Shown here one piece after another: positions 21,663 through 33,102 of a DNA stretch of 64,000 nt; the first letter of the stretch is position 1; each line of letters opens with the position of its first letter. The notes under the pieces were generated by a model. The model had not been told where the DNA came from, made no database searches, and saw nothing but the letters and a program-made list of their open reading frames with translations. The stretch is taken from the NCBI GenBank assembly GCA_946902985.2, contig OX336389.2:1009887441-1009951440 (forward strand), in the 5' to 3' direction. Source of the DNA: Meconema thalassinum. Taxonomy: Eukaryota; Arthropoda; Insecta; Orthoptera; Tettigoniidae. A program made the position numbers and the translations under genes.

Positions 21663-23839
21663 TGTGTGAGCACTAGCAAGTGTGTTCACATAACCAACAG
21701 TGTGAATAGTACAGTAGAGCATCATTAGGGAGTGTAGTGGTATCTTATACTATGTGAGCACTAGAAAGGGTGTTCACATAACCTGGAGTGTGAATAGTAC
21801 AGTAGAGCATCATTAGGAAGTTTAGTGGTATCTTATACTATGTGAGCAATAGCAAGTGTGTTCACATAACCTACAGTGTGAATAGTACAGTAGAGCAGCA
21901 TTAGGGAGTGAAGTGGTATCTTATACTGTGTGAGCACTACCAAGTGTGTTCACATAACCAACAGTGTGAATAGTACAGTAGAGCATCATTAGGGAGTGTA
22001 GTGGTATCTTATACTGTGTGAGCACTAGCAAGTGTGTTCACATAACCTACAGTGTGAATAGTACAGTAGAGCATCATTAGGGAGTGTAGTGTTATCTTAT
22101 ACTGTGTGAGCACTAGCAAGTGTGTTCAGATAACCTACTGTGTGAATAGTAAAGTAGAGGATCATTAGGGAGTGTAGTGGTATCATATACTGTGTGAGCA
22201 CTAGAAAGGGTGTTCACATAACCTGGAGTGTGAATAGTACAGTAGAGCATCATTAGGAAGTTTAGTGGTATCTTATACTATGTGAGCAATAGCAAGTGTG
22301 TTCACATAACCTACAGTGTGAATAGTACAGTAGAGCAGCATTAGGGAGTGTAGTGGTATCTTATACTGTGTGAGCACTACCAAGTGTGTTCACATAACCA
22401 ACAGTGTGAATAGTAAAGTACAGGATCATTAGGGAGTGTAGTGGTATCTTATACTGTGTGAGCACTAGCAAGGGTGTTCACATAACCTGCACTGTGAATA
22501 GTACAGTAGAGCATCATTAGGAAGTGTAGTGGTTGATTATACTGTGTGAGCACTAGAAAGGGTGTTCACATAACCTACAGTGTGAATAGTAGAGTACAGC
22601 ATCATTAGGGAGTGTAGTGGTATCTTACACTGTGTGAGCACCAACAAGTGTGTTCACATAACCTACAGTGTGAATAGTACAGTAGAGGACCATTAGGGAG
22701 TGTAGTGGTATCTTATACTGGGTGAGCACTAGCAAGTGTGTTCACATAACCTACAGTGTGAATAGTACAGTAGAGCATCATTAGGGAGTGTAGTGGTATC
22801 TTATACTGTGTGAGCACTAGCAAGTGTGCTCACATAACCTACAGTGAGAATAGTACAGTAGAGCATCATTAGGGAGTGTAGTGGTATCTTACACTGTGTG
22901 AGCACTAGCAAGTGTGTTCACATAACTTACAGTGTGAATAGTACAGTAGAGCATCATTAGAGAGTGTAGTGGTATCTTATACTGTGTCAGCACTAGCAAG
23001 TGTGCTCACATAACCTACAGTGAGAATAGTACAGTAGAGCATCATTAGGGAGTGTAGTGGTATCTTACACTGTGTGAGCACTAGCAAGTGTGTTCACATA
23101 ACCTACAGTGTGAATAGTGTAGTAGAGCATCATTAGGGAGTGTAGTGGTATCTTATACTATGTGAGCAATAGCAAGTGTGATCACATAACCTGCAGTGTG
23201 AATAGTACAGTAGAGCATCATTAGGGAGTGTAGTGGTATCTTATACTATGTGAGCAATAGCAAGTGTGATCACATAACCTGCAGTGTGAATAGTACAGTA
23301 GAGCATCATTAGGGAGTGTAGTGGTATCTTATACTGTGTGAGCACTAGCAAGTGTGTTCACATAACCTACAGTGTGAATAGTACAGTAGAGCATCATTAG
23401 GGAGTGTAGTAGTTCCTTATACTATGTGAAAAATAGCAAGTGTGTTCACATAACCTTCAATGTGAATAGTACAGTAGAGCATCATTAGGGAGTGTAGTGG
23501 TATCTTATACTGTGTGAGCATTAGCAAGTGTGTTCACATAACCTACAGTGTGAATAATACAGTAGAGCATCGTTAGGGAGTGTAGTGGTATCTTATACTG
23601 TGTTGGCGCTAGCAAGTGTGTTCACATAATCTACAGTGTGAGCACTAGCATGTGTGTTCACATAACCTACAGTGTGAATAGTACAGTAGAGCATCATTAG
23701 GGAGTGTAGTGGTATCTTATACTATGTGAGCACTAGCAAGTGTGCTCGCATAACCTACATAAGGAAGAGTGATGTTATACAGGGATGGTACTCAGTAAAA
23801 GTACAGTAGGGAGTGATAGAGGAGTAACACCTCTTTAAA

Positions 23840-24617
23840 AAACCATGCTCCAGCTGGCCCGGCTGGTAGTACCTTGTTAGGGTCCCTTGCCAGGGTTACG
23901 GTGAAGTCCTCAATGGTACCTGCAGTGGAAGACGGGAACTCTGGCACAGTGTGGTTGGAGGAAGGGGCATGCTATTGCTCAGGTTTAATAGGGCAAACTA
24001 TTGTCCATAGTTATGTTGGGCAGATTTTGGCCCAACGGCAAAATGAGCAGAGGAGGAGCCAATCACTCTCATGGCTCTCAACGGTCATAGAGGCGGAAGA
24101 GGTCAGGCCAGACGGACTGGCTGTGAAGGCGCACCTCAGGAGTACTTGAGTATGCGGAAGTTCGTTGCAGTCTCTGTGCTCGGTCCTGCATGTCTCATTC
24201 TTTGTGAACCGCAGGATAAGGCTCAGAGATCATAGTGTGTGGGTCTCGCCCTGGCAAGCTGAGATCCATCCTAAACAAATTCATAGTGGCACTTCTTCCA
24301 TATGTTACTTACTTTCAAAGTCCAACGGCGATGGGATATGGATGGTGGGGGCAGGTTATGGGTGTAACTGGAAGCCCCTAGTTCGGACCTGCACGTCGGC
24401 AGCAGATGTATGATGGTCGTCTTCCGGTGACTCTGTGACTACTCAGGAATTCGGTCCTATTTAGGATCACCGCTGCCCACTCCACATGGGGAAGGCCCTA
24501 GAAAAGGTGGGCTAAACATCGGAAGTCACAATCTTGGTGCGGCTGAGCAACCGCACTCAGCAGGTCACCCCTCATGCGGTCGAAACTCAAAAACAGTATA
24601 GAATCACAAATTGATTA
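23840..24617 (+). mobile_element. probable 5' region of the split LINE
   Basis: GC-richer sequence immediately after the satellite. It runs without break into the LINE once the 24618-28531 insertion is removed: ...attgattatt joins ggatcatggaacatcagag, which encodes the start of the endonuclease. No convincing frame is seen here, so I read it as 5' UTR and leader. The exact 5' end is unknown. Confidence 0.45.
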
Positions 24618-25099
24618 TTCAGGGTGTCTACTGTAAGGATGAAGTAAAAATTAGTTACTTTTTAGGTACCTTTTAGTTAATTTTAGTTACCTTTGAATTC
24701 AAGTTACGTTTGTGGTCTACAAGCATAGGCGCTCATCACGCGGTGAAGAAAAACAACAATGAACTGTTTTTAAAGACGTTTTTTATTTATCGTATGGCTT
24801 TTAGTGCCGGGAGTGTCCTTAGGACATGTTCAGCTCGTCTGAGTCTGTAGCTGCTCCCAACGGACACCCTTCGGGTGAGCTACAAGTTCCGTTCAATTTC
24901 AAGTTGCAACCAGATATCAATGATACCTAGTGGTGAACGTTGGAACTTTGATAGAGCGTTCCGACGAAATATAACTTAACAATTTAGCTTCACAAAAGTT
25001 TTGTCTGTGGAAGAATCCTTTACATGCCATAAATCCATGACATGGGACCGCCGGCTTTACTTCCCCTCCGAAGGAAGGCATACTGAAGGATTGTTAACG

Positions 25100-25198
25100 C
25101 TTTTAAAAAATCCGACGACTTCGGCCGGGTTTGAACCCGCTATATTGGGCACAGCAGTTCAGCATGCTACCAACTACACCACCGAAGTCGCTTTAAAT
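25100..25198 (-). repeat. tRNA-like SINE or tRNA pseudogene
   Basis: Best tRNA mimic in the window. On the minus strand it has acttcgg / ccgaagt acceptor halves, a D arm gtgtagttggtagcatgc, and a T arm gcgggttcaaacccggc. The anticodon arm is poor, so I call it a tRNA-derived SINE head rather than a functional tRNA. Confidence 0.5.
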
Positions 25199-25339
25199 GA
25201 AATTCACATGTTATAAAAATTTAAAAAATAATAAATATATACTAGATATTTAATATCCAATGAGTTGTTTCAGCTAATATGTCGTCTTGTCCACAATATG
25301 TTGTTATTATTACGGTACCAAGAGGTTGCTCAGCTCTTG

Positions 25340-26834
25340 ACCATTTGGTGAGATTTCCTTCGTCCCCGCGGTAGGTCGCGAAGAAATGTATGCGATGTTA
25401 CGCGATCGTCACCGAATTCTGTCTTCGCAGTCAAATGCGGAGAAATATCGAGATGTTACACGATCGGCGCTGGTCTCAGTTGTTTGGTGAGCTTCCCGTA
25501 GTTTTCACGATAGAACACGGAGAAAAATCGCGATTTAGATCATCAGCATCACTTTTAGTCATTCGACGAGATTTCCATTGTCCTTGAGTTCGGGCACAAG
25601 AAAATATAGCATTATTACGCAATCGGCGCCACTTGCTGTCCGTTTGACAAGAATACAGTATTGTCCTCGTCATTGAATGCGGAGAAATATCGCGATGTAT
25701 CGCAATCGCTGCCGCTCTCGGCCGTTTTACGTTGTCCTCGAGATATTATGCAATCGTCGCCGCACCTGGCCGTTCAACGATTGTCTGCCTGTCTATCTGT
25801 GCTGATAGAATGGCGGAGGCAAGCTCGAGGTTGGGCATGGTTAAAATTCACGCGTAGTTATGAACATGTTGTTCGGTCGGCGCCGTGATTCCCTTTGTCC
25901 CTATGCTGTGGTTGGGAGTTCATGAGTTCAGGGTGGATCACGAGGAGGATTTAGTATTTCGATGCTACGTAGGCTGCCATTTTTAAGTGGGTTGATGCAC
26001 TTCTCGCTCCCCGCACGCTTTTAAGTATACGGTCATGGGAAAAGTGGCAAGTAGGTTTCGTGATGGGTGCCCCGTGATGGGTGCCCAATCACCTTTGACA
26101 GGATTCCCGCAGTCCCCGTGGTCACAAGTTCACGATAGGGGACGGGTATTATGATTTTACGCAACTGACGTCGATCTCGGTCCGTTTGACGAGATTCCCG
26201 CAGGCAAGTCGTGCGGTCCGCCGGCCGTCTTCAGGATGCGATTTTGGAGGATAAACGTTCGAAGTAGGTACGGTATCGAATATTACGAATTGTTCTGAGA
26301 GGATTGCACGAATAATACGACAAGAGGGCAAGTTTTATTTCGATTGAGAACCACGAATTATCAACAAGTTATCGAAATAATCGGTTAGATTATATATCCG
26401 ATGGAACGAAAGTTCGAAGGAAAAATCGACTTATAACGGAATTTCGAATTAACCATACTGAATGTCGCAAATTTACTTGACATATTTTTTTAAATAAGTT
26501 ATATGTATTTCGAAGATTTTTCGCATTTTTTTCGAAACGGTAACATTTCGCAAGATTGCGACATTAAATTGTTTCGCGTTATTTCTGGACTTCAATTTGA
26601 CATAGTTTCCAAATAACAGAAATGAGAGATTTCTTTTTAGTTTCGGAAGTATTCGCTAATAAACGTCTCGCGAAAGTCAGGTTTCCTAATACAGTAACAC
26701 AGAAAAATATTTCACACGAAACTTAAAGACTTCTTGATGTCGAAAATATACGTTGAACCGATGTATACCGCTCAAGGTATGTATTTCCTTGAGGTCGGGC
26801 ACGGAGACATATAGTACTATGCAATAGTCACGGC
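25340..26834. repeat. degenerate 70-80-bp repeats
   Basis: Diverged copies of a unit around ggagaaatatcgcgatgtta, then cgcaatcggcgccgc, then ggccgtttgacgagattcc, appear near 25390, 25440, 25520, 25595, 25680, 25745, 26150 and 26805. Spacing in the first cluster is roughly 70-80 bases. The last copy is cut by the TIR element at 26835 and resumes after 28371. Confidence 0.6.
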
Positions 26835-28371
26835 GCACAGTGTGTCGAATCCCAATTCTAGGTGGAAAAAATTAATAAATTAATAACTTCGTTAATAGTG
26901 CTGGGATTCTATTAAAAGTCGGCAATATACCGTTTTCGGGGTCGCTGAATTCATTTCTGGCATCGTCTAAAGTGTACGATCATCGGGAGTAAATATATAG
27001 GGGTGAGGGTTAAGGTGAGGTGTAAAAAATGACCGAAAGCAACACAAGAATCACCCATTTTTGGTAGTAAAAATCACGATTTGGATGTGTATATGATAGT
27101 TTATGACAGTGGTAAACATACTATTTAAAACTGGATAAAATATGAATAACAATGAGACTTTCAGTCAAGTGCTCTTGTTACACCTTATTTGAGGGAATAT
27201 ACGAAGTTACTGTATGTAAAATCATCCAGATTAAAAACGTATATTAAATTGTTATTAAACATAGAACAACGAAATATGCACAAAAATTAACATTTATTCT
27301 CTAAAAATAAAAAATATTCGTAAAAATCATACAAATAATTTCTTTATAACAAAATGTCATTTTACAGTCCTGTTAATGACGTAGTTTTAGTAAACACACT
27401 TCACACACGAAAACAATTTTATTTCTCTAGAAAAGCATGGAAATAAAGACAACATATATTGAATATTAGGCTTATTTCTCCTATTGCAAATAAAAAGAAA
27501 ACGTCCATTCGTCAAGTAGTGTTCTCATTAATCTCACTCCCCGTAATAATAACAAAATGTCTAATGTTCATTCGTCACCTGATTCTTCTCTAGAGTCCAG
27601 AGCATCGTAGTCATTGCTATACTGGTCTGCATCATTTGATGTCAAAGTTCCTTGGGGGTCATTAAGTAACTCAATAGCTTCCATAGGTAGATTACTTATG
27701 TACGTGGCATTGTTCTTCCTGCAATCTCCCATTTTTGTTAATATTATGGGATATCAACTTAATTTTGTTTCTTAGCTCCTGCACTTGAGTGTCAGTAAGA
27801 GTTGTAGGATCAAATTTATTCATACCATATTGAAATATGACGTCTGTACGCCCCTATATACGACACGACCGCCACGCGTTGAAGAATTCTTCTCGCGGTA
27901 ATGCCCACATAGTCACTGAAAATAAGAAAATAAACCATTATGCACATTCGTGCGCAACCAAACCACTTCAGATCCTGAAACTACATTAAATTTCCTATCG
28001 AATGACGTTTAAAGTAAAGTTGCACTTTGAGGCACTCATAAAGTAATTTTTTTTAGTGCAGAAAGCTTGTATTACGCATAAAAATGCGAACACATACTTC
28101 TTTTCATTATTCCATGAGCCGCAGAAGACAACACCTTGTTGAACTCACTAGAATCAGAACGTTCGGTTCACTCCGACAGCCCCTATCAAATGACCTGATA
28201 ACTGCCAGGAAGACGTTTCAGCACCCATAACCTCCCTCCTACGCACCAGAGAGCGGAAAGGAAGACCGAAGGTCATCATCTGGTTTGTTCACTATCGAAT
28301 GAGCCAGTTTTCACTTTCATTTGCGACAGTGAATTTTTTTCCACCTAGATATGGGATTCGACACACTGTGC
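26835..28371. mobile_element. nested 1.5-kb TIR element, TSD CGGCG
   Basis: Inverted termini of about 35 bases: cacagtgtgtcgaatcccaa at the left and ttgg/tgggattcgacacactgtg at the right. The 5-base cggcg flanks both sides. It lies inside a degenerate repeat copy whose two halves rejoin across it. On the minus strand, 27590-27925 contains coding-like text in two frames (WALPREEFFNAWR; LPMEAIELLNDPQGTL), which I cannot assign to a family. Confidence 0.7.
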
Positions 28372-28531
28372 GGCGCCGCTTGCGTGAAACTCGCAATCTC
28401 TGAGCCTAGCGGTGCGAGTTTAAATGATTCAACCCGCCTTCAGAAAATTTTCGTTACCCGTTTGTAAAATTCGTTACTTTCGTTACCCATTTGTAAAATT
28501 CGTTACTTTCGTTACCGGTAGACACCCTGTT

Positions 28532-28773
28532 ATTGGATCATGGAACATCAGAGTTTTGCTTGATATGGACAATAACGTTAGACCTGAGAGAAGGTTAGCT
28601 CTTGTAACCCACGAGTTATCAAGACTCAACGTTGACATTGCTGCTCTCAGTGAAACTAGGCTGTCTTCTGAAGGCAAGATTACTGAATCTGGAACAGGAT
28701 ATACCATCTTCTGGAAAGGAGGAGGGTGAATGTCGTATTCATGGTGTGGGCTTCGCCGTGAAGACCAAACTGG
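28532..28773 (+). pseudogene. split LINE: endonuclease N-terminus
   Basis: Start of an apurinic-type endonuclease. The frame gives GSWNIRVLLDMDNN, then LNVDIAALSETRLSSEGKI and SGTGYTIFWKGGG, the family's WNxR and ALSETR blocks with the catalytic glutamate. After GGG a frameshift moves the reading to ECRIHGVGFAVKTKLV, where the CR1/jockey element interrupts it at about 28774. Confidence 0.85.
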
Positions 28774-28983
28774 TAAATTATTATTATTTATTTGGATTTA
28801 TTGTGCTTCTAACAGGCATATGCCTAATAAAAAGAAACACATGTACATTTGGTTACACAATTCTATCAAATTATAATATAATTGACAGACATAATGCTGA
28901 GATTGTAATGCAAATTAATTCTACAACTAAATACGAAAATATAATAATACTGTGCAGGTAATTGGTAGGTGGAGTGTACGAGT

Positions 28984-31839
28984 TCATGTGATCGCACAGC
29001 AGGCAGAAACAAAGGAACTATATGTGTAACTGAATAAGTCGAGGTTGTTTGCTATTGAATGTTCATTGTATAATTGAATAGCACTTATTATTGGGGAATG
29101 TTTATGCTGTTCAGTTCTAGTTCTTGGGCAGTAAAATGTAATAAACTTAGGTCGAGTTGATGGAGGTGGGACACGTACATTAAACTGTGATATTAAATAC
29201 GGACTATACAAAAGGTTATTGAATACTTTGAAGACAAAAACAAGAATTGCAATTTTTCGTCTGTTAGCCAGAGATGTATAATTCAGGTAACTTAGAAGAT
29301 TTCCATAGCTATCATATTTCGGATAAATACCCGTCATTTTATACTGCAGATATCTTAGGAATTTATTCTGAACCATTTCAATTTCACTAATGTGGTTCAA
29401 GTACCAGGGATTCCAGATGCTGGATGCATATTCTAATCTGCTTCTAACAAAATAATTGAACAATAATTTTATACTTTTTGGGTTGATGAAATCTTTAGAA
29501 TTTCTTCTTATAAAGCCTAGCATTTTATAAGCACTAGCTACCATTTCATGAGTGTGCAATGAAAATGTTAGCTTTGAATCAAAATGGACTCCTAGGTCTT
29601 TGATAGAATTGTTAATAGTGAGATACGCATCCAATATCCGGTACCGAAACATCACCTGGAATTTGTTTCTAGTAAACTTCATAACTGAGCATTTCTTTAT
29701 GTTAAGGTTCAAGCGATTTAATTTACTCCAGGATGCCACATTATTGAGATCTTCTTGTAGTAATTGACAGTCCTGCTCTGTCTGAATATTTCTAAAAATC
29801 TTGACATCGTCCGCGAATAACAAAACGTTCGAATATTTAATACACCTTGTAAGATCATTGATAAGCAGTAAGAATAATAGAGGGACTAGGTTTGAACCTT
29901 GTGGGACGCCTGATCGGGCATAGTATGAATAGGATTCACATCCATTGCAAGCAACAAACTGTTTTCGTTCACTGAGATATGAGGTGAACAACTTCAGCAA
30001 ATTGTAGGAGAAGCCATAATATGCTAACTTATTTAAGAGGATATCATGATCTACCTTATCGAATGCCTTCGCATAATCTGTATAAATTACATCAACTTGA
30101 CTTCCTTTGTCCATTGCTGCTGATACTTTGTGAGTAAACTCCATTAGATTAGTTACTGTTGATCTTTTAGGCATGAACCCATGTTGAAAGTCACTTATAA
30201 TGTACTGTACGTGCTGAAATATATGCTGATATAACAATTGTTCAAAGAGCTTTGCAATGGCTGACAGTATTGCCACGGGTCTGTAATTATCAAAATCAGA
30301 CTTATGTCCAGACTTATGTATGGGACTTACCCTGGTAATTTTCCAACGACTGGGAAAAGTACCAGTTTGAATGGCTATATTAAATATCATAGTTAAAGGA
30401 TAGGCCAGCATCTCTGCACAGCCTTTGATTATGTATGGAGGAATTAGGTCTGGGCCAGCGGCTTTCTTTTGATTTATTTTTAGTATCGCATTCTTAACAT
30501 CAGAAATACTAATCTGTTTAGAATCCAGTACATCAAGCAATGGGTGTATGTCCTGGTCACTTGCACCTAAATTGTCATACTTGGCACATTCCTTGGAATA
30601 AACTGACGAGAAATAATCAGCAAACCCGTTGACTATCTGCTTATCATTTTCTAATATTTCCCCATTAATTTTCATAACGGGTATTGCCGGGGATAGTTTC
30701 TTGTGTCGAATAAATGCCCAGAGGCGATTCGTGTCCTCTCCGATTGCATTTTCGACATTACGTACGTATTGCCGGTAGGCGGATTGAATATCACGTTTTA
30801 GAATTTTCCTGAGCTCTTTAAACTTTTCGCAATGAAAGTCCTTGTTGGCCTGTTCCCTACGCATTTTCTTTCGATGGTAAGATTTTCTTCGGATGTTTTT
30901 TATTATATCAAAATTAAACCAGCATGGATACAGTTTGGTCCTCTTACTAGTGCTTACAGGTACACTAGAATCCAGAGCCTGATAGAAACGGGAATAAAAA
31001 TTATCTACCGCCTCGTCTACATGGGAAAATTGCGAGAGAACACTCCAATCCACTTCTTGTAATTTTGTATAAAGTTGTTCGAAATTAGCCTTTTTAAAAT
31101 TGTATGTATGAGTTTGGTGAATATTGTGTCTAACTTCTCTCTGCCAGTATCGTACATTAATGTTTAAGGGGGGATGATTATTGTCTTCCGGTACAAGGGG
31201 TTGTTCCTCTCTATTGACAGCAATAGAGGAGATGGTGGACAGTACTAGATCAAGTGTTCTATTATTTACATTCACGATATTATTAAAACTTTTCAAGTTC
31301 ATCATATTTATAAAATTATTTAAGGAGGTAGAAAGCCGAGATCCTGTTTTTAAATCAAATGTTGGGGTTATTTCTGGAATGTTAAAGTCTCCCAAAATAA
31401 GAACAGGATTGTTGCTTATGAGTGAGTTCGATTCTACACTTGTGTAAAATTCCTCGTATTTCTCTGCCTTCGACTCCGGCGGAAAGTAAACAGAACAGAT
31501 AACTATGGTAAAATAGTTGTCTATGAAGAGTTTCACACAAAGGACTTCCGTTTCCAGACCCAGGTCAATCTCCACAGCTTTATACTTGTTATGGACAGCG
31601 AGGACTACACCCCCTCCTAGCCTCTTGCCGGTTATATTTTCGTCACGATCATTTCTAAATACAGCATACCTCTCATCAAAGAGTTCAGACGAATAGATTG
31701 ACGAAATAAGCCAAGATTCTGTTAAAACCACTATACCGTAGCTCTCGCTGGTCATATTTGCATAAAACTGAGTAGTTTTAGTTCTCAAACCCCTACAATT
31801 TTGATAATATAAATTTAGCGATTTATAAGAAGAAGACAT
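28984..31839 (-). CDS. CR1/jockey LINE ORF2: endonuclease-reverse transcriptase
   Basis: Intact 951-residue polyprotein. The endonuclease shows YYQNCRGLRTK (11-21), TESWL with catalytic E41, and LILGDFN (147-153). The reverse transcriptase shows YRPVAILSAIAKLFE (519-533), IYTDYAKAFDKVDHD (motif A, 585-599), GVPQGSNLVPLLF (motif B, 644-656) and LLFADDVKIF (motif C, catalytic FADD 675-678). In motif B the usual glycine after NL is a valine. The C-terminal region (NKFLRYL...LANRRK) matches CR1/jockey-clade LINEs. No internal stop is seen, so the protein could be functional. It replicates by nicking DNA and priming reverse transcription at the target. Confidence 0.93.
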   Translation of the reverse strand: MSSSYKSLNLYYQNCRGLRTKTTQFYANMTSESYGIVVLTESWLISSIYSSELFDERYAVFRNDRDENITGKRLGGGVVLAVHNKYKAVEIDLGLETEVLCVKLFIDNYFTIVICSVYFPPESKAEKYEEFYTSVESNSLISNNPVLILGDFNIPEITPTFDLKTGSRLSTSLNNFINMMNLKSFNNIVNVNNRTLDLVLSTISSIAVNREEQPLVPEDNNHPPLNINVRYWQREVRHNIHQTHTYNFKKANFEQLYTKLQEVDWSVLSQFSHVDEAVDNFYSRFYQALDSSVPVSTSKRTKLYPCWFNFDIIKNIRRKSYHRKKMRREQANKDFHCEKFKELRKILKRDIQSAYRQYVRNVENAIGEDTNRLWAFIRHKKLSPAIPVMKINGEILENDKQIVNGFADYFSSVYSKECAKYDNLGASDQDIHPLLDVLDSKQISISDVKNAILKINQKKAAGPDLIPPYIIKGCAEMLAYPLTMIFNIAIQTGTFPSRWKITRVSPIHKSGHKSDFDNYRPVAILSAIAKLFEQLLYQHIFQHVQYIISDFQHGFMPKRSTVTNLMEFTHKVSAAMDKGSQVDVIYTDYAKAFDKVDHDILLNKLAYYGFSYNLLKLFTSYLSERKQFVACNGCESYSYYARSGVPQGSNLVPLLFLLLINDLTRCIKYSNVLLFADDVKIFRNIQTEQDCQLLQEDLNNVASWSKLNRLNLNIKKCSVMKFTRNKFQVMFRYRILDAYLTINNSIKDLGVHFDSKLTFSLHTHEMVASAYKMLGFIRRNSKDFINPKSIKLLFNYFVRSRLEYASSIWNPWYLNHISEIEMVQNKFLRYLQYKMTGIYPKYDSYGNLLSYLNYTSLANRRKIAILVFVFKVFNNLLYSPYLISQFNVRVPPPSTRPKFITFYCPRTRTEQHKHSPIISAIQLYNEHSIANNLDLFSYTYSSFVSACCAIT

Positions 31840-32044
31840 TTTACTTAAATGAGAAGAGAGGCACCTGCAGTGAGGCTAGGCCATTAGTAGGGATTTCCGT
31901 TAGGCGAAACAATGGGGCAAGGGAAGAGAAAGGCTCAAGAAACTGACCAGAAATAATCTGACAGTGACCCTCCAGTACTCTCAGTGTACAATCACTATAG
32001 ACCTTACAAGGTAATTCAAATGAGACCTTACGGGTTATCACGAA

Positions 32045-32908
32045 TTATGATAGCTTCCTGAGATCATTACTGTCATTTATGATATAAATATTTGACCCCT
32101 CACTCTACCTGAGTTTTATCACACCGTTACGTACCCATAAGAACTTGTAGCCGTGTTCCCTCTTGAAGTTCCGCGATAGAGCCAGCAGTTTCTTCTTCTC
32201 AGGTGACAGACTTTCATTTATATAGATTATGTTGTCTCCAGAAAGCCCCATGTGCTTGGTGGACAGGTTACGCTTCACACGCCTTCGAAACATGAAGTCT
32301 TCCTTGTCGAACCGCCGGACAAATTTCACGATGATTCCACCATGAGGCTGATCTGGTCGCTTAGGCAAGCGATGACATGCGTCCACCATCAGATTGTCAA
32401 TGTTCATGTCCATTGCCCTGCCAACGGTCTCGAGCACGTCTTCATTTTTAGTTTCAGGGACCCCAAATATCTCCACAGTGTTACGGCGTGAATACTGCTC
32501 TCCATCCGAGAGGCGAGTCTCCAATGTCTTCACACGGGCCCTGAGATCAGTGTTCTCTTGTTGTAGGGATAGAACCTGCTGCGAGATTTCCTTCAGATGA
32601 GTATCGTGCTGTTTGATACTCTTCGCATTTTCATCTACTCCCTCATGGCAAAAGTTCAGAGATTTTGTGAGGTCCTGCTCCCGAGATTGTTGTTGTTGCT
32701 TCATCTCCCTGATTTCTGCCTGCATTTCTAATAGGAGTTTTACGATATTCTCCAATGAATAACTCGGCGCAGCTTTCACACAACACTCGCCATTTCTTTC
32801 TTCCATGCATTTCGTATGGTTCCACTTTTCACACGCTACACACTGTACCTTCTTCTTCCCCAGCTCCTTGTCACAGAAGGCGCAGGTCGGCATGTTTCTT
32901 GGTGACAC
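32045..32908 (-). CDS. CR1/jockey LINE ORF1: PHD finger-coiled coil-FP domain
   Basis: The open 267-residue product begins with a PHD-like zinc finger (CAFCDKELGKKKVQCVACEK, WNHTKCME), continues through a glutamine-rich coiled coil (about residues 55-130), and ends in the domain related to the baculovirus FP protein (QYSRRNTVEIFGVPE, VDACHRLPK, GGIIVKFVRRFDKEDFM). It probably binds element RNA. An amber codon at 32105-32107 stops it after NGVIKLR. The next codons in the same frame (SEGSNIYIIND to a TAA near 32045) look like the missing tail, so the stop may be a mutation. ORF2 begins about 265 bases further on. Confidence 0.85.
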
Positions 32909-33091
32909 AGCTCACTTCAGTAAACAACGATTACACGGATAAACGATGGTACACTGATTAAGCAACGCACACTCAGTTTGTCAAAGTAATTAAAAGGAAG
33001 ACTTTTCTTTGCTGTAGTTGCAAAATATTCAGATTAGTACACAAAATAATACACAAAGTTCGGGAGCTGAACAACACGCCACTCTTACTCA

Positions 33092-33102
33092 GCCGCCATC
33101 TT
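33092..33102 (-). promoter_or_regulatory. YY1/Pho-like site at LINE 5' end
   Basis: The minus-strand 5' end of the LINE reads aagatggcggc (gccgccatctt on the plus strand). This is the core of YY1 and insect Pho sites (GCCATnTT). Such a site at the first bases of a LINE is known from human L1, where it sets the transcription start. Its function here is inferred from position and sequence only. Confidence 0.45.

Larger units (their letters stand above)
19268..23760 (+). repeat. 88-bp satellite array, about 44 monomers
   Basis: A tandem array of an 88-base monomer, starting near 19268 and ending near 23760, interrupted by a 617-base insertion at 21046-21662. Typical monomer landmarks are atcttatactgtgtgagcac, gttcacataacctacagtg and gtagagcatcattagggag. 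Monomers differ at a few positions. Shared rare variants show multi-monomer duplications: one block recurs 1761 bases on, which is exactly 13 monomers once the insertion is removed, and another recurs 440 bases on, exactly five monomers. No conserved reading frame is maintained. Confidence 0.95.
24618..28531. mobile_element. 3.9-kb TIR DNA element, TSD TTATT
   Basis: Ends are inverted: cagggtgtctac at 24618 and gtagacaccctg at the right end (28531). The flanking LINE shows a 5-base duplication, ttatt, on both sides. Inside are a SINE-like tRNA piece, degenerate 70-80-base repeats and a second TIR element at 26835-28371. Subterminal repeats of gttacttt / cgttactttcgttacc occur near both ends. 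No transposase was found, so this is a non-autonomous element enlarged by later insertions. Confidence 0.75.
28774..33102 (-). mobile_element. CR1/jockey-type LINE, near full length
   Basis: A minus-strand non-LTR retrotransposon inserted in the endonuclease gene of the split LINE. Two open reading frames are in order, with a 3' end of AT-rich (taa)-like sequence at 28774-28800 and a 5' end close to 33102. No clean target duplication could be set. The 5' end carries gccgccatctt, described separately. The 5' start is inferred from where the host LINE's frame resumes. Confidence 0.85.

Noticed and set aside
19268..23760. CRISPR-like array
   Set aside because: The whole 88-base unit repeats with no unique spacers; it is a eukaryotic satellite.
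25100..25198. Functional tRNA gene
   Set aside because: Acceptor and T arms pair, but the anticodon arm does not form properly and the context is a transposon.
28774..33102. Target duplication for the CR1/jockey insertion
   Set aside because: Only a weak match (accaaact versus accaactt) flanks it, too imperfect to claim.
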